Source: an uncultured Bacteroidaceae bacterium (GTDB lineage Bacteria > Bacteroidota > Bacteroidia > Bacteroidales > Bacteroidaceae). Taken from it: a stretch of DNA of 15,213 nt. A program made the translations under genes and the position numbers. Shown here piece after piece: positions 13,861 to 15,213 of this stretch (position 1 is its first letter; each line of letters begins with the position of its first letter). Below the pieces are notes generated by a model. It ran no database searches, was not told the origin of the DNA, and worked only from the letters and a program-made list of their open reading frames with translations. The stretch is from assembly GCA_904501775.1 (NCBI GenBank), contig CAJGCJ010000034.1:1-15213 (forward strand), in the 5' to 3' direction.

Positions 13861-15189
13861 ATGAAGTCACAAATATCCAATAAGGAAATCTGGAGTATTG
13901 CCCTACCTATTATGTTGGGAAATATGGCCCAGACGATTATTAATTTCACAGATACCGCATTCTTGGGGCACCTCGGTGTGATAGCTTTGGGAGCCTCAAT
14001 GTTAGCCGGACTATTTTATTTTGTATTCACAACAATTGCAGCCGGCTTTGCTGTGGGAATTCAAATTATTGTGGCGCGTCGTTTTGGAGAAAAAAACCAC
14101 GAAAGAATAGGAATAATCTTCGGGCATGGCTCTCTTTTTGTTTTGATATTGGGTGCGATTCTGTTTTCCGTATTATATTTCTTCTCAGACCATCTGCTGC
14201 TTTGGCTTATTGACTCGCAAAACATCTACGAGGCTTCATTGGATTATATAAAATACCGTCAGTTCGGAATAATTTTTGTCTGTTTCAATTTCTTATACCG
14301 GGCTTTATATGTGGGAATCTCTAATACAAAAGTCATCACATACTCCACCATAGTAATGGCCATCGTCAATATAATTCTGGATTATTGCCTGATATTCGGG
14401 AATTTGGGGTTACCGGCTATGGGCATAGGCGGTGCAGCAATAGCATCGCTCTGTGCAGAGGTCTCTGCATTTATTTTCTTTACATTATACAGCCATATCA
14501 CATTAAGAAAGAGAGGATTCAACTTATTCAAAGTTCATAAATTGGAATCAGGACTAATGCGTAGGATATTGAAAATATCCACACCGACGATGATACAACG
14601 ACTCTTCTCTTTCAGTGTATGGTTTATCTTTTTCGTACTTATAGAGAAGATGGGAGAGACTGCTACCGGAATATCGTCAATAACAAGAAGCATTTATATG
14701 ATTCTAATCACACCCTGTTTTGCATTCTCGACAACCACAAATACGCTGGTAAGCAGAATAATAGGCGAAGGAGAGACCAATCAGGTTTTCTCGACAATAA
14801 GTAAAGTGCTTAAGAACTCTCTTTTATGTACAATACCTATTGTGGTATTTGTTGCAGCTTTCCCTACACAGATAGCCGGTATTTATACCGATGATATGGA
14901 TTTTGCAAAACTGGTTGTTCCCTCTATTCTAATGATATGTAGCGGTACTATTTTCCAATGCATAGGTAATGCCTATTTCGAAGCGGTTTCCGGTACAGGA
15001 AACACTACAGCTGCGTTGTACCTCGAGGCCGTAATCCTTGTTATCTATATACTGTTCATAATGGCAATGACCCATCTTACCACAAGAGTAGAATGGGTCT
15101 GGTCTGCCGAAATTCTATACGGAGCATTGCTCGGAATAATTTGCTACCTTTACATGAAATTTGCAAAGTGGGACAAAAATTGTGTATAA
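13861..15189 (+). CDS. MATE family multidrug/metabolite efflux transporter
   Basis: This 442-residue inner-membrane protein belongs to the MATE family, which exports drugs or metabolites in exchange for sodium ions or protons. It begins with the family's typical first helix (IWSIALPIMLGNMAQTIINFTDTAFLGHLG) and shows about twelve hydrophobic segments in two six-helix halves. The first half has AAGFAVGIQIIVARRFGEKN, and the second begins near KLESGLMRRILKISTPTMIQRL. The gene ends with a short basic tail (YMKFAKWDKNCV), so it appears full length. Its codons seem more AT-rich than those of uvrB, but membrane proteins often show this. It lies 57 bases after uvrB on the same strand and may be read through from it. 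Subfamily and substrate cannot be assigned. Confidence 0.93.
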   Translation: MKSQISNKEIWSIALPIMLGNMAQTIINFTDTAFLGHLGVIALGASMLAGLFYFVFTTIAAGFAVGIQIIVARRFGEKNHERIGIIFGHGSLFVLILGAILFSVLYFFSDHLLLWLIDSQNIYEASLDYIKYRQFGIIFVCFNFLYRALYVGISNTKVITYSTIVMAIVNIILDYCLIFGNLGLPAMGIGGAAIASLCAEVSAFIFFTLYSHITLRKRGFNLFKVHKLESGLMRRILKISTPTMIQRLFSFSVWFIFFVLIEKMGETATGISSITRSIYMILITPCFAFSTTTNTLVSRIIGEGETNQVFSTISKVLKNSLLCTIPIVVFVAAFPTQIAGIYTDDMDFAKLVVPSILMICSGTIFQCIGNAYFEAVSGTGNTTAALYLEAVILVIYILFIMAMTHLTTRVEWVWSAEILYGALLGIICYLYMKFAKWDKNCV

Positions 15190-15213
15190 AAACTGCCTGC
15201 TATAAAAAATTAA

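Overview
The window looks like ordinary chromosomal DNA from a member of the Bacteroidales (Bacteroides/Prevotella-type gut bacterium). Three things point there. The bamD - rpoZ (omega) - DUF4293 gene order is characteristic of the group. Several upstream regions carry Bacteroidetes-type promoters (-33 TTTG and -7 TAnnTTTG, about 20 bases apart) and starts lack obvious Shine-Dalgarno sequences. The large secreted glycosidase has GEVED-like modules and a C-terminal domain resembling type IX secretion sorting domains. No tRNA, rRNA, CRISPR array, insertion sequence or phage gene was seen.

Layout. 1-447 (-): N-terminal part of a probably surface-exposed lipoprotein that runs off the left edge. 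596-1513 (+): CbpA-like DnaJ co-chaperone, ending at a perfect 54-base palindrome that also terminates the converging tspO gene (1567-2031, -). 2152-3591 (-): a two-gene unit of a cN-I type cytosolic 5'-nucleotidase followed by a DUF456 membrane protein, with its own hairpin terminator. 3779-5449 (-): bamD, omega subunit and DUF4293 membrane protein, again with promoter and terminator. 5713-6681 (+): cytoplasmic DsbA/FrnE-like thioredoxin-fold protein with an extra C-terminal domain. It converges through a shared bidirectional terminator on a four-gene minus-strand run (6745-11586): GH16 endo-glucanase, cyclophilin-type PPIase lipoprotein, PrxQ/Bcp peroxiredoxin and MscS channel. 11782-15189 (+): uvrB, then a MATE-family transporter.

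How the parts fit. Most genes are housekeeping or envelope and stress functions: outer-membrane assembly (BamD), envelope protein folding (PPIase), peroxide detoxification (Bcp), osmotic protection (MscS), thiol chemistry (DsbA-like protein), protein folding (CbpA-like), DNA repair (UvrB) and efflux (MATE). The glycan hydrolase sits outside any recognisable polysaccharide-utilisation locus and shares a strand, short gaps and one good promoter with the stress genes. I do not see a clearly novel multi-gene system. The most noteworthy items are the duplicated architecture of the GH16 protein and its unusual operon context, the two-domain DsbA-like protein, the bacterial relative of vertebrate cN-I nucleotidase, and the long terminator palindrome.
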